A stretch of DNA of 64,000 nt from Mesodorylaimus sp. YZB2_4. Its lineage: Eukaryota; Nematoda; Enoplea; Dorylaimida; Dorylaimidae. Each line of letters starts with the position of its first letter. Within the stretch, counting starts at the first letter, position 1. The stretch spans positions 124,001-188,000 of the forward strand of contig JASANH010000720.1 of the NCBI GenBank assembly GCA_030248295.1, written 5' to 3'. The position numbers and the translations under genes are program-made. Positions 46,914 through 59,904 of the stretch are shown one piece after another. Under the pieces are notes generated by a model. It did not search any database. It was not told the DNA's origin and worked only from the letters and a program-made list of their open reading frames with translations.

Positions 46914-48915
46914 GACTTCTCTATCCCTCTGCTGCACTCTGCAGAGGATAGAGATGTGGTTGCGTGGTCGCATCTTACTACTGTTAGAGGACTGCTCCAT
47001 ATGCGTACAGTAAATAGACAACGCCCTTAATTCCACTTGACATCCTCGGGATTAGTCTGCCCACGTTTTGATCGATATCTCTCTGCATCAGGTGGGGTAA
47101 GGTCCTCAGTTCGGGCTGCTCGGAAACGGATGCTAACTGGGTAAGTCAAAGTAGTGAGGTACCATGTGTGAACGTGGAGTGAAGTCTAATCTTTACCAAT
47201 GACGGGAAGGAAAACTTCATCGCATCCAGGCGCAAAGTTTCAGCGCCAAGCTCGCTGGTGTGACCCACTCCCGGCAGTACAGGAAGGCCTTGGTCAATGA
47301 TGTGGACGCTGCCGAAAGAGATGGAGGTACCAAACAAGCTTACTGTAAATTTTCAGCTTGAAGTCCAACACAGAATCTTGGCTTCACGCTTCATTTGTGG
47401 GGCGCGTACGAGCGTATGAATGCTAACGTGCGGAGCTGAATCGGGCATACGTTTCAGCATGTCAGAGATCAAGCATATTTTGGTCTGGGATTACGCAAGA
47501 GTTTGAGAGACACAAATTGATGAATTTGGTATGGACACCTGCTGTTCGGGCTCGTAACAAGAACTTCCACATGCGGTCAGGAAAAGGTTACTGTCATTGC
47601 CTTTTACTCCCAAAGATGGTGCCATTCCTTCATGTTCTCTCTAGTGGGGTTCTAGCGCCCTAAAGCGCTTCCTCCTGTATCAATGGCATGCTGCACAATC
47701 CCTTGGGCAGCTGCAACAATTTCAAGATGCGCCTGCGTTTGTGCATCCCCTCTTTCTTTTCTCTCCCTTTCTCTCCGCAAGGTGTCTTAGTCTCTGGTCT
47801 GTATTTCCCTACCCCGCTCCTTTCCTTGCAAGTGGTCCTCCTACGCTTGCAATAAAATGATGAAAAAAACACTTTGGATGGACTGCAAAGGTCATGCGCT
47901 CATTTCGTTGGGAATTCAGTTCGAATAAGAATGATTGCCTAGAATCAAAATGCTCTGCACAGGCTACCCTCAGCCCACATGAGAATCAACAACTTCAATA
48001 ACTTCGACTATTCAAAGTCTGGCTCTCAGTGGAGGTGTCACCAAATTTAAATTTTGAGTATTTTCTGTCTGACTAATGACTTTAGGTCGGATAAAAAGAA
48101 CAAGTTGCGGATAAGACTATAGCCATAGGTAAGCGAAAGAGCGTTCAATTCTGCTTCGATGGATCTCGCTCTCCAGTCAAAAGCTGCCTGGCTGTGAGCT
48201 ATTTGCAACATTATCAACATTATTTGGAACATTGCCCACGCACCATTGTTGGGACAAGTTTCCCGATATCCCGGGATAAGAGATCTAGCCGGCAAAAGCA
48301 GCCTCACATTCAAGACCTCCACATAGCATCCGATAAATAAATATATAAAATAGGGGCTCTGGTCGTTGTGGGCGAGTCTCTTGGAAATCCTGTCTTAAAA
48401 CTATCGAACAAACAGTGGAATCCTAGTCCCACGGAGGTCATGGTTTTTTGTATTCCCAAACTACCGATAAATCATCGCATAAACCGACCAGTTGTACGTG
48501 GAATCAATTTAATCACAAGTTCCCACACACCCAAAGCCTCAAAGTTTTGATAACAGATAATGGTCAGCACGTAGGATCAGAAAGCCCAGAGGGTTCGATT
48601 CCCAGTCAAGCCTCAAATTTGTTTAGGCATCTCTTGATCGAAATTTCTTCGCACTCCCCTTCGTCTAAAACACCATGATAGTGTGTGCCCGTGGGTGTGT
48701 AAGGGGTGTAGTGTTTACCCTTCCATCTAGTTCCAGCAAGTCAATGCCGGTTACCGGTTATCAAGGTACGATGCCAGCAACATGCCAGGTCGCCCGATCA
48801 AAGTACAATCAAAGGCTCAGAAGACCAGTTCTTGTGATATACGGGTGATCTGTTGACATATGCAAAGTGATCCACTGGGGAGGTATATAAGGGGGATGTC
48901 TGCCTTGTTCTTGAA

Positions 48916-49039
48916 AGGCGCATTTATAGTCGACAAAATTTCTACTCCTACCCCTAGGGTAGGTGTAATGGCCTAAGCGTGTGCTATTACTCCAACCCGA
49001 GGGGTAGGTGTAGAAATTTTGTCGGCTTTAAATGCGCCT
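48916..49039. mobile_element. MITE family 1, complete hairpin copy
   Basis: The left arm AGGCGCATTTATAGTCGACA continues AAATTTCTACTCCTACCCC. The right arm is nearly its exact reverse complement, ending GTCGGCTTTAAATGCGCCT. Arms of about 39 bp leave a short centre, so the element folds on itself over its whole 124 bp. Confidence 0.85.
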
Positions 49040-51273
49040 GGAGAGTGTGTGCCGTGTCTCCGTCGGGTGCGGGGTTCAGTAAACTAAGTGATTACAGGTG
49101 GAGCCATGACAAAAACCAGTCTGCTCAGCCTTGCAGCTAATGAAACTCCTATCTGAAACCATATTCTCAAGGGTGGGACTGGAAACGGGTTTGGACATAC
49201 CTAGAATCGAAGATATCCACAACTAGCCAGAGTAGAAGCTCCAATTTGTTGGTTTGGGTTTGTGAACGTTTCAGGTAGCGGCTTCCAGATAACATCAATC
49301 GTCTTACCTCAAACAGTTGGCTGCTGTTGTTCATTTTTTCAGTTCAGTTCTTTCGCCTGACATAAGTCGAGTTAAAGCGAAAACAAGACTTGAATGAGCT
49401 TGCTGGATTGTGAGTGACTTGGTAATGCGATTGAGAGAATATTGAGCTGATTGTAGCGGACTCGGCTTGACCAGACGAAGTGATATCGTGACTGAAACAG
49501 AATATCATAGCCGTTACATAGTCATGTTCTTAGCGATTTTTAGGTACAAGCCCTACAACTGCTCGAAATATCGTATTGAGTAATGAGCTGGGCCTACTAA
49601 CGTCAATGGCGGCCGCCCAAACATGTAAATTGCGTGGAATGAACAGCAGTAGGCATGAAGAGTGGACAGGAGAGCAAACATACAAGGTCCATAATACTGT
49701 CGCGAAGGTTGCATTGTAGGTGAGCGCATACCTACACTGCATCTTTCGATGGAGCTCGAGCACACCTACGGTGCCTGGGGCGCAGAGGAATTCGTGCAAT
49801 TACGCAACATGGAAAAAGCAGAAGGCAACGTTGCGAATTGATAGCACATAAAGTGACAAGCAAAAACTTTCCAATAATGCAGGCTTTTTAAGCAGCATTC
49901 GCGATTTAACGCTCAGCTGCGTACTATCAAAGCGCGATCGTGCAATGCACAGAGACCCTTCTGTCCTCTGGCCACATAATCAACATAACACGTCGTGAGT
50001 TACACATCAATGGTAGATTAGTTATTTCACATAACGCAAAATGACAAATAAACCGATGTGAAGAGCACAAGTTAGTATTATTATAAAGATAATTTAGTCG
50101 GACCCGCACCGTCAATAAACGATGTCCCGGATACTATTCAAGCACATTAAACTGATTGGAATTATTAAATCTCCTCCAGGCGAAACCCAGAAATACTGAA
50201 GGCGGAGCTCAATTAAAAAGCACATAGCAAGCCATTTGGCACGTCCACTCTGCATGGCCGTCTCTCAAAAACCCTGACTTTACCCAATTCACCCCGTGGG
50301 TATGTGTTATTCCTTGCCAGGACATTTCCGAAGGAACAAGAAATTACTCAAAATCGACATAGTTCACTAATTCTTTTCAACGTTTCCTCTTTGTAATAAT
50401 CGACAGTCACGAATGAATTCACATGACATCATTCTTCCTTGCCCCCTTCCCCTCCCCCTTTTGAGAAACTTAGAGGGATCTACTGTATATTCAACATACA
50501 GGTAGAATAAGCTACCATATACTTGCTAGTCTGGAGGTTGGCGAACAGGTGATATCAAGCTGGTTCTGTATGGTCCTACATAAATATGCCTTTTATTAGG
50601 CCTTCCTAGTGGTGACCCTAATAAGCGGGACCTTTGTCAGCTACAACAATGAAATTTATAGAGGAGATCATTGAACACACAACAATCCCCCCTGGGTTCA
50701 ACAGTTTTACCCTGGCGTTTACCAACCAGCGTGAGAGGGGACATAAGTAAGGCTCCACAGTATCCAGTGAAAGACGAAAGCTCATCGTCACAAATACCCA
50801 CGCGTGTGCCTCTGCTTGTGAGTGCTCTGTAGTTTGATACTTGGCAAACAAACACGTAAAACAAAGGAAATTTTGTACGTTTCTACGCAGGAAAAAAAGG
50901 AACTGAGCTTTAAAAAATCAATAGCTACCTAACGGTATCATTGCACCATTTCTGTATTTTGCGCCTTTTCTGACGCCTAGTGGAATCAATATACAACGAT
51001 CCCCATCAATCTACCGGGGTCGTGGCCTAGCGGGTAGGCGTCTGCCTCTCGCGCGCAAAATCGATTTATCTGCGAAAAACTTACTTTTTAAAAATTTTCT
51101 CTTTTCAAAGTAAAATGAAAAGGGCACCTGAAGGGTATACGCAGAAGGAATTAAACCTCGTATAATAAGTATTCCTGCCTTGAATGATTAGGAAATTTAT
51201 TTCAGCCCCTAACTTTGATGAATAATACAACATAAACTGGATGAGACTGAGCGAACAGCTTTTAAAAATGTTT

Positions 51274-51500
51274 TATTGCTTGGGAGCGAGTGGCTGGACT
51301 CGTCCCAGGTTTGATCCCGGTAATAGAGGTCGGTTTGCGAACCATAAGCCCTCGCTGACTATGCACGCCAATCCGTGGGTGACTCACCCGGTGCCACAGA
51401 GGTGCTTCGAGAGGAGACGCTGATGTGTGTGCAAGTCCCCGCTTAAAAGGTTTAACTCCTGGATGCCTAGGCAAAACGGGCTTCGGCTCACAAAAACTTT
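51274..51500 (+). mobile_element. SINE-A, 5'-truncated and shortened
   Basis: It begins at ATTGCTTGGGAGCGAGTGGC, retains the box-B region and GTGGGTGACTCACCCGGTGC, and jumps to the 3' end (GGCAAAACGGGCTTCGGCTC) with an internal loss. Confidence 0.7.
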
Positions 51501-51807
51501 AAGAGTGACCAATCATTTCTAAATAATATCGTTATTTAGAAGCTCGTAAAACCACAGAAGAAGGATATGAAGGGTCAATACCACCACCTCAATCACCACG
51601 AAAAATCGATACTCCTAAACAGGGGCAACAAGAGCAACTATTTTCTGACCATCGCCACTCGGGGTATCTTCATATTCAATAAAACCGAATGGTCGACAAC
51701 TGCATGAGGCCAAGAAAGATTTGTAGACGTTGATCTTTGCAGAAAGCTGAGAACAGTCACCCCAATAATTAGTTCATAGTAGTTGCTAGCCCATTTGAGT
51801 ACAGATA

Positions 51808-52228
51808 GGGACCATCCATAATGGTCGACCGCAGCATGAGGGGGAGAGGGGAGGGGTAGGTGACCGCTGGTAGACCGCGTCAAGTTTTCAAACCTCGATG
51901 ACATATACACGCCTCCATCGTCTTCACCAGTAGTAAGCGTTCAGGTCTTCGGGACGTTTTGTCTTAACTCTTCGGCCGTTCGTTCTCTGCGATAAAATTT
52001 CTGTTCATCAGGAAATGGTATTCAGATGGGAAAAGTCGTGTAGGAAATTCGTCAGGGCGTTCACAAAATCAAAATTCGATGTTTCGTAGAAGGGCACTTC
52101 GTCAAGCTCAAGAACGCGTAAAATGCATTTTTTAGGAAACCGCCCTGGAGGGGGTATGGCTCGACTAGTTTTGAGGGAGTCAGGGGGAGCCGCGATGTTT
52201 TTCGCGGTCGACTATTATGGACGGTCCC
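51808..52228. mobile_element. Inverted-repeat element of ~420 bp
   Basis: The left end is GGGACCATCCATAATGGTCG followed by ACCGC. The right end reversed is GGGACCGTCCATAATAGTCG followed by ACCGC. Inner parts near both ends are G-rich on the matching strand. A lone related fragment (GAATGGTCGACAACTGCATG) lies at about 51688. No target duplication could be seen. Confidence 0.6.
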
Positions 52229-53944
52229 ACAACTGGGGGAGCAAAATCAGAGGTGACCTGCAACCGTCCCTCGTTTGCCGATAGTCAAAGTTATTTATAA
52301 AAATTTCATGTTCCCTGCCAAGGTAATGTGGCAGCAAAAGCCATGCAAAAAAACTGTTAGGATTTGTCAAGGTTAAAATTTTTTCAAGTATCCATCAAAG
52401 TCGGAAGCCAGGTCAGATTGCAAAAACCCTTATAAAACCTAAATTGAAGCACTAAGGTTGCCTATCAGATATGGTAGGTACCTACATTTTTCGGGCAAGG
52501 TTCTTTCTACAAGCACCTTCCACATGGCGAGCTAATTTTTGTGCGGCCCCCTTGTAAGTCCTTGCATGGCCATGGCTGCTAGGTAAAGAATGGTCAAAGA
52601 GACATCTGACAAGGTTTAAACTTGTTTTTCAGCGGATGTTTTCTCTCCTCCGCCCTATCGCCTATCCATTATAGCTGATTTCCATATTTGCACGCCCCAT
52701 ATTTACATAATTACGCCGACGAGCCATCTAATACTCAGATTATCCGCGAGCACTTGTTTTTAATTTGCCCCAGCTTATATCTATAACTCGCTCGCCCAGC
52801 CTGTAGCTAGCAGGTCAATGTTTCAGCACTAAACATGCGGAACGCTGAAAACGCAAGAGTTTTGCTTTAAGGGACTCCCGATCCGAAAATACGTCCGTAT
52901 AAAATACTTTGAACGACAGCAACGGACAAAACTACAGGCTCGCTCATTTGGGGGATCATTTGTTTGTCTATGGATGACTGGGTATGGTTGTACCTCCCGC
53001 CTTTTGAAAAGCACGCCTTTAAACAGTTTAGCGACACACCGAGATTGCATTGAGCAAAAACAAATCTGAAATTGTTGGATTCGACTGCATAAATTCTAAT
53101 TAATGCTATAGCATAATATCAATCAATATGAAGAGTGATTAGTTAGCTGTACAAATACTCACTATATGCATGCTACAGTAATGTGCTTCCTGGGATATAA
53201 CTTTTCTGCGGCTCCCTTGGAAGGGAAGGGAGGTCACATGAAACGTTACTCACGCGAATGCCTAATGGAATGAAATGCTAGTGCAGTTGCTCAGGATATC
53301 TGCCGCATTCTCATCCAGTTCAGTGCAGTAGGTTGCATCAACCCTATTATGCAGTGCACACAATCACGGATACTCAATGATGAGAAAAATTCGAATGATC
53401 TTTCACACCCCAATCGCTAGAAACGAGCGGACCCTGGTTAGAAATGGGCGATTGGACATCGATTTGTTGGTGCTGTCCGGCGATTTGACATATATATATA
53501 TGGTTGTGCTTCAAAATATAAGTACCCAGAAAAAGTGTAAGCGACGACGTGTTAATGAACCAGGCGATGTACCTTTATAAATTACCCAGTCCCAAAATTT
53601 TGAATTTTTACAAGTTTATTAGCTTGGAATCTAATATAATGCGGTGGTGAGTCGTAATCCTTGAAAAACTTTCTTTAGCGAACACAGTTGTCGCTCGATT
53701 CAACGGCTTCAACATCTACTGCAACCTTAGGCCGTCATTTGTGTTTGTCATAAGAATCCTAAGTGTGGCTGCCTATAACAGTAGGTAGAATATTTCCTCA
53801 TGTGCGTCCAGCCGGTCCACAGAAAAAACAAAACTTGCGGAAAAAGTCCTACTGTCTCGAGTGTAAAGTGTGAAGTGTAAACTTCGTGCCCAAATCGACT
53901 TTCGATTGCCTGAACTTTGTTATTATTCGACGGATTCCATCGAA

Positions 53945-56900
53945 ATGTCTAACTTCGAGCCAGTTTACAATAAAATCACGGACGCCATGATGGCAGGTTG
54001 GTTGAGGTTTTATTGATTTTTTGTTAACAGAAAGTGGAAAGTGTGTTATGTACCTAGACGATGAGAAGTTGTAAAATATTTATTTCACTTTTTTATAAAC
54101 GTTTTAACTGAAACGAAGCCGCACTTTTTGTTTTCCTGCTTTCGCGCAGAAGTGCCATTCCATTTGCCTGGCCAGGCCCGATCGATTGTGTCAATTTGGT
54201 CGCTTTGCCTTCGATCTTCTGGTCACCGAAAGTGGAAATAAAACGCAGGCATGGTTATTGTGTGTAAATCGCCTTTTACAGAGAAGGATTTCTTTTGTTT
54301 TCCTTCGATGAGGAAAGCAAGTGTGAGATAAATAATATTGTAAGGTTGTGTATTACTTAAAAGGCGAGAACCCTTCTCCCTCGCATGCAGGCATTCGTTT
54401 TGTGCATCGATCGAGAGCGGACACGAATGGACATTGGTTCAAGGTCAGAGATCTCAATACACGTTCAATAATATACGACCAAGTCCCGCTGGCCGCGCGC
54501 ATAAAAAGTTCTTGATGCAGTTTTTGACCTGATAATGCTGAGACTGGTGAAATCTGAGCAGTGCGCTGTATAAGAATTCGAATACAGTCTTTTGTAACAT
54601 ATTTTCATGATTTCAGAATGGGGTATGGCAGCAGCGAGCAATGGCCAAACATCTTTTGGTGGGTTCGGGTCATCGTACTCCTCCCTGATCGGTGGTCAGT
54701 CCATGTTCGGCGAGTCCATGCCGCCATTTCAACAAGATCCTACAATTTTAATTCAACCACCGCCGCCGCCTCCGCCGCCACCATCGCAAACATTCGTCAG
54801 TATACCGGTGCCAACACAAATGGAAATGGAAGATGCGATGCCGAGTCACGATCAAACCGGATCAGTCATCTTGGGACCGGGATCGCATAAGGAAGCTATT
54901 CTGTTAGGTTTAGGTCTACCTCGTTTGTCCTATCGACAACAAGACGATTTGGCAAAAGCGAAGAAGTACGCCATGGAGCAAAGTATAAAACACGTTTTGA
55001 TGAAACAAACCATCTCGCATCAACAACAGCAACAGAAAGTTGCCATGTACGCACAAGCGTTATCTCTGATGGCCAGGTGAGTTCTGCATCGAAGGATCCT
55101 GTGATGTCACTTATCCCTGTTACTCTTAGAGTCTACATCGGCAGTATCAGTTTCGAACTGAAGGAAGAAACTATCAAGAGCGCGTTCCTCCCATTCGGAC
55201 CTATCAAATCGGTCAACATGTCATGGGATCCAGTGACGGGGGTAAGTGCGCATTCGGATTTTGGGAACTGCTGACGGATGGCTGCTGATCCATCAAGGGC
55301 GCATGGTAACGTTTTACCTTTGTGGATTATCATGATGTACTGTACTTACTGGCTGCATGGCCTTACGTTGGAGAAGATACCGCGGGAAAACCGATGGCCT
55401 CAAAAATGCTCCAGGCAGGCCTCCTAGTCATAGGAGCCAGAGACATCAACCCGAGGGGTTTCTTCTCGCCTGAAGGTGCGTGCCAGCTGCGAACAAACAA
55501 AAATTGCTTCTCCCCAGGCCAAACTTACCTGTTACAATGGTCCCTGGGATCTTTGACCGCTGACCTGAATCGCACTTGCTGGGACGATGTGAAATATACT
55601 TTGACCCTGGCTCGGCTCTCATCTATCAAGAGATCCATGTCCTTTTCCTGGCGTCGTGCGTGGTCTCTAATCTAGTCAGTAGTGAGGCAAGATGTTGATG
55701 GGAGCAGGGACAGAAATTAGCAGTCTATCCCCTCTTGACAAAGCTTCATTTTGCGGTTTTTTCAGCATCACAAAGGTTTCGCATTTTTGGAATACGAAGT
55801 ACCGGAAGCGGCTCAATTAGCTCAAGATCAAATGAATGGAGTGCTGATGGGCGGGCGTAATATTAAGGCACGTCCGCCGGAATGCCGATTCAGAGTAAAT
55901 ATATGGCCATTTTCTCTGTTATGTGTGTGTTAATCGGTTTAAGGTTGGTCGACCGAGTAATATACCACAGGCACAACCGATCATCGACATGATCATACAA
56001 GACGCCAAGCAGCACAATCGGGTCTACGTGGCCTCGATACATCAAGATTTGACCGAAGTCGACATCAGGACCGTGTTCAGCGCGTTTGGCACAATTAGAT
56101 CGATCGAAATGGCCAAAGGGCCTGTTCCTGGCAAACATAAGTAAGTGACTGTCGGCCGATGATGGCTTATGGAGAGGTTGGGATCCCGATCCCGACATTG
56201 AGGTATCGGGATTTCGCATCTACGTGTATGCAGGTAAAAGCAGGCTAGGTACACTCTGGATGGCTAACCCGCATACTGCTACAGTGGTGTTAATATTCAG
56301 GTATGTTTAGCCACTCCAGCGCGTTGCTTGTGACGGGGTTACAGCCAACGTAAATTCGTTGCAGGGGACCCCGTCACAAAATCAGTGTCGCTGTCGTCAT
56401 CATCGATTTTAGCTGATGTTACTACATATTGCCTCTCCATCGCAAATATTGATGGATCGGAGTGTGCCTAGCTTGCTTATGCCTATATATATGCGAAATC
56501 CCGATGTCTCTATGCCGGGATCAGGAGGGGTCAAATCCCGACAGGATCAGGATTTCAATCTATCCCTAATTCGTGAGCGTGCAACCAGCCTATGAAAGTG
56601 TATCTCCACTTCCAATTTCAGGGGATATTGTTTCATTGAATACGAAACGGATCAAGCGGCCACCGACGCAGTGTCGTCCATGAACCTATTTGATTTGGGT
56701 GGTCAGCTTTTGCGCGTTGGACGGGTGAGTGGGTGTACTGAAAGGGGGTGTGATGTATGTGGTGTTTGGTTTGCTGTGTTTTAGGCGATCACTCCGCCGC
56801 AAGCCAAAGAATACATTGCGCCCGCTTCGAATAGCACATTACCCACTGCTGCTGCCGTAGCTGCTGCTGCCGTGACGGCAAAGATTCAAGCTATGGATGT

Positions 56901-58907
56901 AAGTGTTGTCGAGTAAAGTTACTTGCATTGCGGAATCCGAGCTAGCTTTATGTATGAGCAAGGTCCAGATTCAGAGGGATCTTTGCACATTCTCAAACTT
57001 AAGAACTTTCCCGCCATTTTAAAATTAAAATTGGAAGAAAAATTGGATTTCTCGTTGCTTTTTTCAGTTTCTGAAAATGTCTAGACGAATAATAGTGTTT
57101 CAATGAAATTGAATGGAATCATAGCTCCAAGGATCTTGCTTTTGATGAAGCTGAAAGCGTTTAGTTTTTCATCTTTTTAGCCAACACTTGGCATGGCTGC
57201 AGCGCCTCAAGTAGTTGTGGGCAATACGCCACCACCTACGAGCGGATTGGGTCCCCAAGTATTTACGGTTCCACCACCAGGCGTGGCCATACCGCAGATT
57301 ACTCCCTCATCGTCGACACCATCGATTGTTACTCCGCAATTGTATTCAGTACCGCACGTATCGACAGCGAGCTTATCGAGTGGATCACCTTCAAATGCGC
57401 AAGGTAAGGAGGCTGGTCAGTGCTGGGCCTGATGAAGGGATGTGCTGCATTCTCTTGGTCCTTTTAACTGCCTAACATGGAGTCCCATTTCAGGAAACAA
57501 TAGTCCAACTGTGGTTGGTCAAAATCAATCGTCACCAGCTGGTGCCGCTCTTTCTTTCCCCACCCAACAAATGTCTCAGGCGACCCCACCGCCACCGCCA
57601 CAACTAGTTGTACCGCCTGCGCTCGTTTCCATCCCCCAGTCGACATCGGCTAATTCCGGTGCAGCAGCGCAAAATGTCGGACAGCAGCCAGCGAATGCTG
57701 CTCAGGCCGCATCGCAAGCTGGTAAGATCGATTGTCATATTGGAGGGTGGCGAAGGGATAGGCGAATGGTAATTATTGGGTGTCCACAGATCGCTAATGA
57801 ATTTCCGGGACTGAAAAGCTGAGGGGACAGGAAACGGTGTCCATGAACGTCAGTTAGTGTCCTGATAGATAGTTCTGTTGGCCTTTGCTGGCTGTCGATG
57901 TTGTCTTTTTACGTGCGGCACGTACGACGGTTAAAAATAGATTTTACTCAGACGCGTGCTTGTGTCACGCATGATCAGCTTCGTAATCGTTTATAGTTTG
58001 GAAAATCTATTTTAAATTTGTTTTTAGCTGAACGCGCTTTGGGTACGGTATCGTCAGCGCCAAATCTGACCACGTTGAGTGAAACGCAAAAGCAAATGAT
58101 GGATTTGGAAGGAACGCAAACGTTGGCGGCGCAAGAAGATTTGAAAATCAAAGGCAATGACGCGAGGAACATGTTGATGCATAAATTAATGAGGAGAACT
58201 GAGGTGAGATTAAGCAGGGCCGCACTGTGGACCGAGGGAGTTTCGTGTGTGGGCAAGATCCAGATGCTGAAGAGATAATTTGCAAATTTTAAGATTAAAA
58301 TTTTTGGCGGAAAAACTTTTTGCAAGAAACATGCGACAATGGAGCATACTAGCGATCACCCTGGATCCGTGATCGTAGAAGTAGGGGTAAAACATGGCTT
58401 TCGATGAGGCCGCTGGGATATGGGTGAAACATGCCCTCTACGACTGTTTGGCCGCCCATGCCATAGTGCTCTTTCATTTGGAATAGGGAGAGCATAGTTC
58501 GTGCGTGCCTGCAGGCCATCAAGGTCCTTACTTTTCAGTCCAGTATACTTGTTCTGAAGAACATGGTCGGCCCCGACGACGTAGATGAGCACTTACAGGT
58601 CGAAGTGGCTGAGGAGTGTGGGAGATACGGGCAAGTAGATCAAGTTATTATCTATCAAGAAAAAAGATCCGAGAATGATTATATGCCAGCCGTGGTCAAG
58701 ATATTTGTCAAGTATTCTATGGCCCAAGGTTTGTGGCAGGGGTTTTGTATATTTGCAATGTGACTCGATTGGGGCGTCAATATATTCCTTTTTGTAGAAG
58801 CTGACACAGCTAAAAATGCGTTAGATGGTCGCTACTTCAATGGGCGACAGATCAAAGCCCAGATATACGATCGAAACTTATTCGACCATCACGATTTATC
58901 TGGGTGA
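53945..58907 (+). CDS. PUF60: PUF60 / Half pint poly(U)-binding splicing factor, 12 exons
   Basis: PUF60 binds polypyrimidine tracts with U2AF and helps define 3' splice sites in the nucleus. Exons: 53945-53996, 54617-55076, 55130-55241, 55766-55867, 55944-56140, 56622-56724, 56785-56898, 57181-57403, 57494-57721, 58028-58203, 58539-58728, 58798-58907. They join without a frame break into 688 residues. In order: a Gly/Ser-rich N-terminus with a nine-Pro run; the family block [22 protein letters not shown]1 ([15 protein letters not shown]); RRM2 ([25 protein letters not shown]); an Ala- and Pro/Gln-rich linker; and a C-terminal UHM ([19 protein letters not shown]) with GRYFNGR, the R-x-F motif of UHM domains. 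It is longer than the human protein (559 residues), mainly in the N-terminus and linker. Intron 4 appears to use a GC donor. Confidence 0.95.
55868..55943 (+). other. Probable GC-AG intron in PUF60
   Basis: Exon 4 ends GGRNIK and exon 5 starts VGRPSN, contiguous in PUF60 proteins. This requires a donor at AAG|GCACGT and an acceptor at TTTAAG. The only GT alternative (55895, AGA|GTAAAT) would add nine residues, ARPPECRFR, to the linker after RRM1. Confidence 0.7.
56328..56379. repeat. 52-bp inverted repeat in a PUF60 intron
   Basis: TTGTGACGGGGT (56328-56339) is exactly complementary to ACCCCGTCACAA (56368-56379), with 28 bases between. Its tidy ends suggest a tiny inverted-repeat insertion. 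Confidence 0.75.
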
Positions 58908-59241
58908 GCATGTTTGGATTTTGTTGGATTAATTTTTGGAAACTGACGCTGTCGTATTTTGATGACTGGCTAAGTCGACGTGTTTGTGTGAGTGCGGATT
59001 TACCTGTAGGAATGAGATGGATGGACGGATGATGGCAGTTTTGCCTGAGTAAAATATATTAGTGAGCTGTTAGGACCATGAAGATTGTGTGGATTAGTCG
59101 ACAAAAAAACGATTTGTAAGGCACCGAGATAAAATGGCATGGGTAAAAAGGACAGGCATATGTACGAAGGGAAGCCGAGGTAAAAAAGACAAAACGCTTG
59201 TTTAAAGCCACGAAATGTTTCCTGATGGCGTAAGGACGCTA

Positions 59242-59904
59242 TCACAATCGTTTTTTCATGAAAACCACTTCTGGGTCCTTTGCTCCATTTTTGATTGCTG
59301 GAGGAGGTGGTGGCGGAGGCGGCGCGGCAGACGTGCATGTTAAACGTATGGAAGCGCCACCATCTTGATTGCATTTCGAATTCGATTGGGTCGAGTTCGC
59401 AGATTCACATGGCACAGGTTGCACAAATTTTTTGTATCTTTCGTCGCTGAGTAATTTCGCATTTGATCCAACGTTTAATACGGGTGGGCATAATTCGTAT
59501 CCCAGGCGTTCGTAAAATGCTTGTTTGTCATGGGTCGATAGATAAGCAGTTTCGATGTTGAACTTTTTTTTGACGTATTGCTCCGTAGCTAACATCAATC
59601 TTTTCCCGAATCCACGCCCTCGCAATCGTTTATCAACAACTACGCACTGAATCCAACAATCTTGAGGACGAGTCGGTATTGAACACACGCACGCGTGTCC
59701 GATTAAAGAAGCTTCGGTAGGCGATAACTCATCGAGATGCAGCACGAATAATAAAGCGATTGGTAAATCGTTGCAGGATTTTTCCAAGGTTCGTAATCGA
59801 GCGATCCGCGATTGAGGCCATTCAGAATTCAATAACTCGATACATTGTTCTTGATATTCTAAATGGTGATGAAGCGGAATTACGTGGTCGATGAAGTGAG
59901 TCAT
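59242..59904 (-). CDS. NAA80: NAA80 actin N-terminal acetyltransferase
   Basis: This single-exon frame encodes 220 residues from ATG 59904; an upstream in-frame GTG was not used. It is a GNAT-fold enzyme, with the acetyl-CoA loop RGRGFG at 95-100 in VVVDKRLRGRGFGKRLM and the family block THDKQAFYERLGYEL (124-138). The N-terminal block LLNSEWPQSRIARLRTL and an eight-proline run (195-202) fit NAA80, which acetylates the processed N-terminus of actin in the cytosol and uses the proline run to recruit profilin-actin. The C-terminus (VVFMKKRL) is also in family style. The gene converges on PUF60, with 334 bp between the stop codons. Assignment is from remembered motifs. Confidence 0.9.
   Translation of the reverse strand: MTHFIDHVIPLHHHLEYQEQCIELLNSEWPQSRIARLRTLEKSCNDLPIALLFVLHLDELSPTEASLIGHACVCSIPTRPQDCWIQCVVVDKRLRGRGFGKRLMLATEQYVKKKFNIETAYLSTHDKQAFYERLGYELCPPVLNVGSNAKLLSDERYKKFVQPVPCESANSTQSNSKCNQDGGASIRLTCTSAAPPPPPPPPAIKNGAKDPEVVFMKKRL

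Larger units (their letters stand above)
46914..53940. other. Intergenic region with repeats, no gene supported
   Basis: It holds MITE family 1 (48916-49039), fragments of SINE-B (51013-51062) and SINE-A (51274-51500), and a larger inverted-repeat element (51808-52228). ORFs are short and unsupported. Confidence 0.5.
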
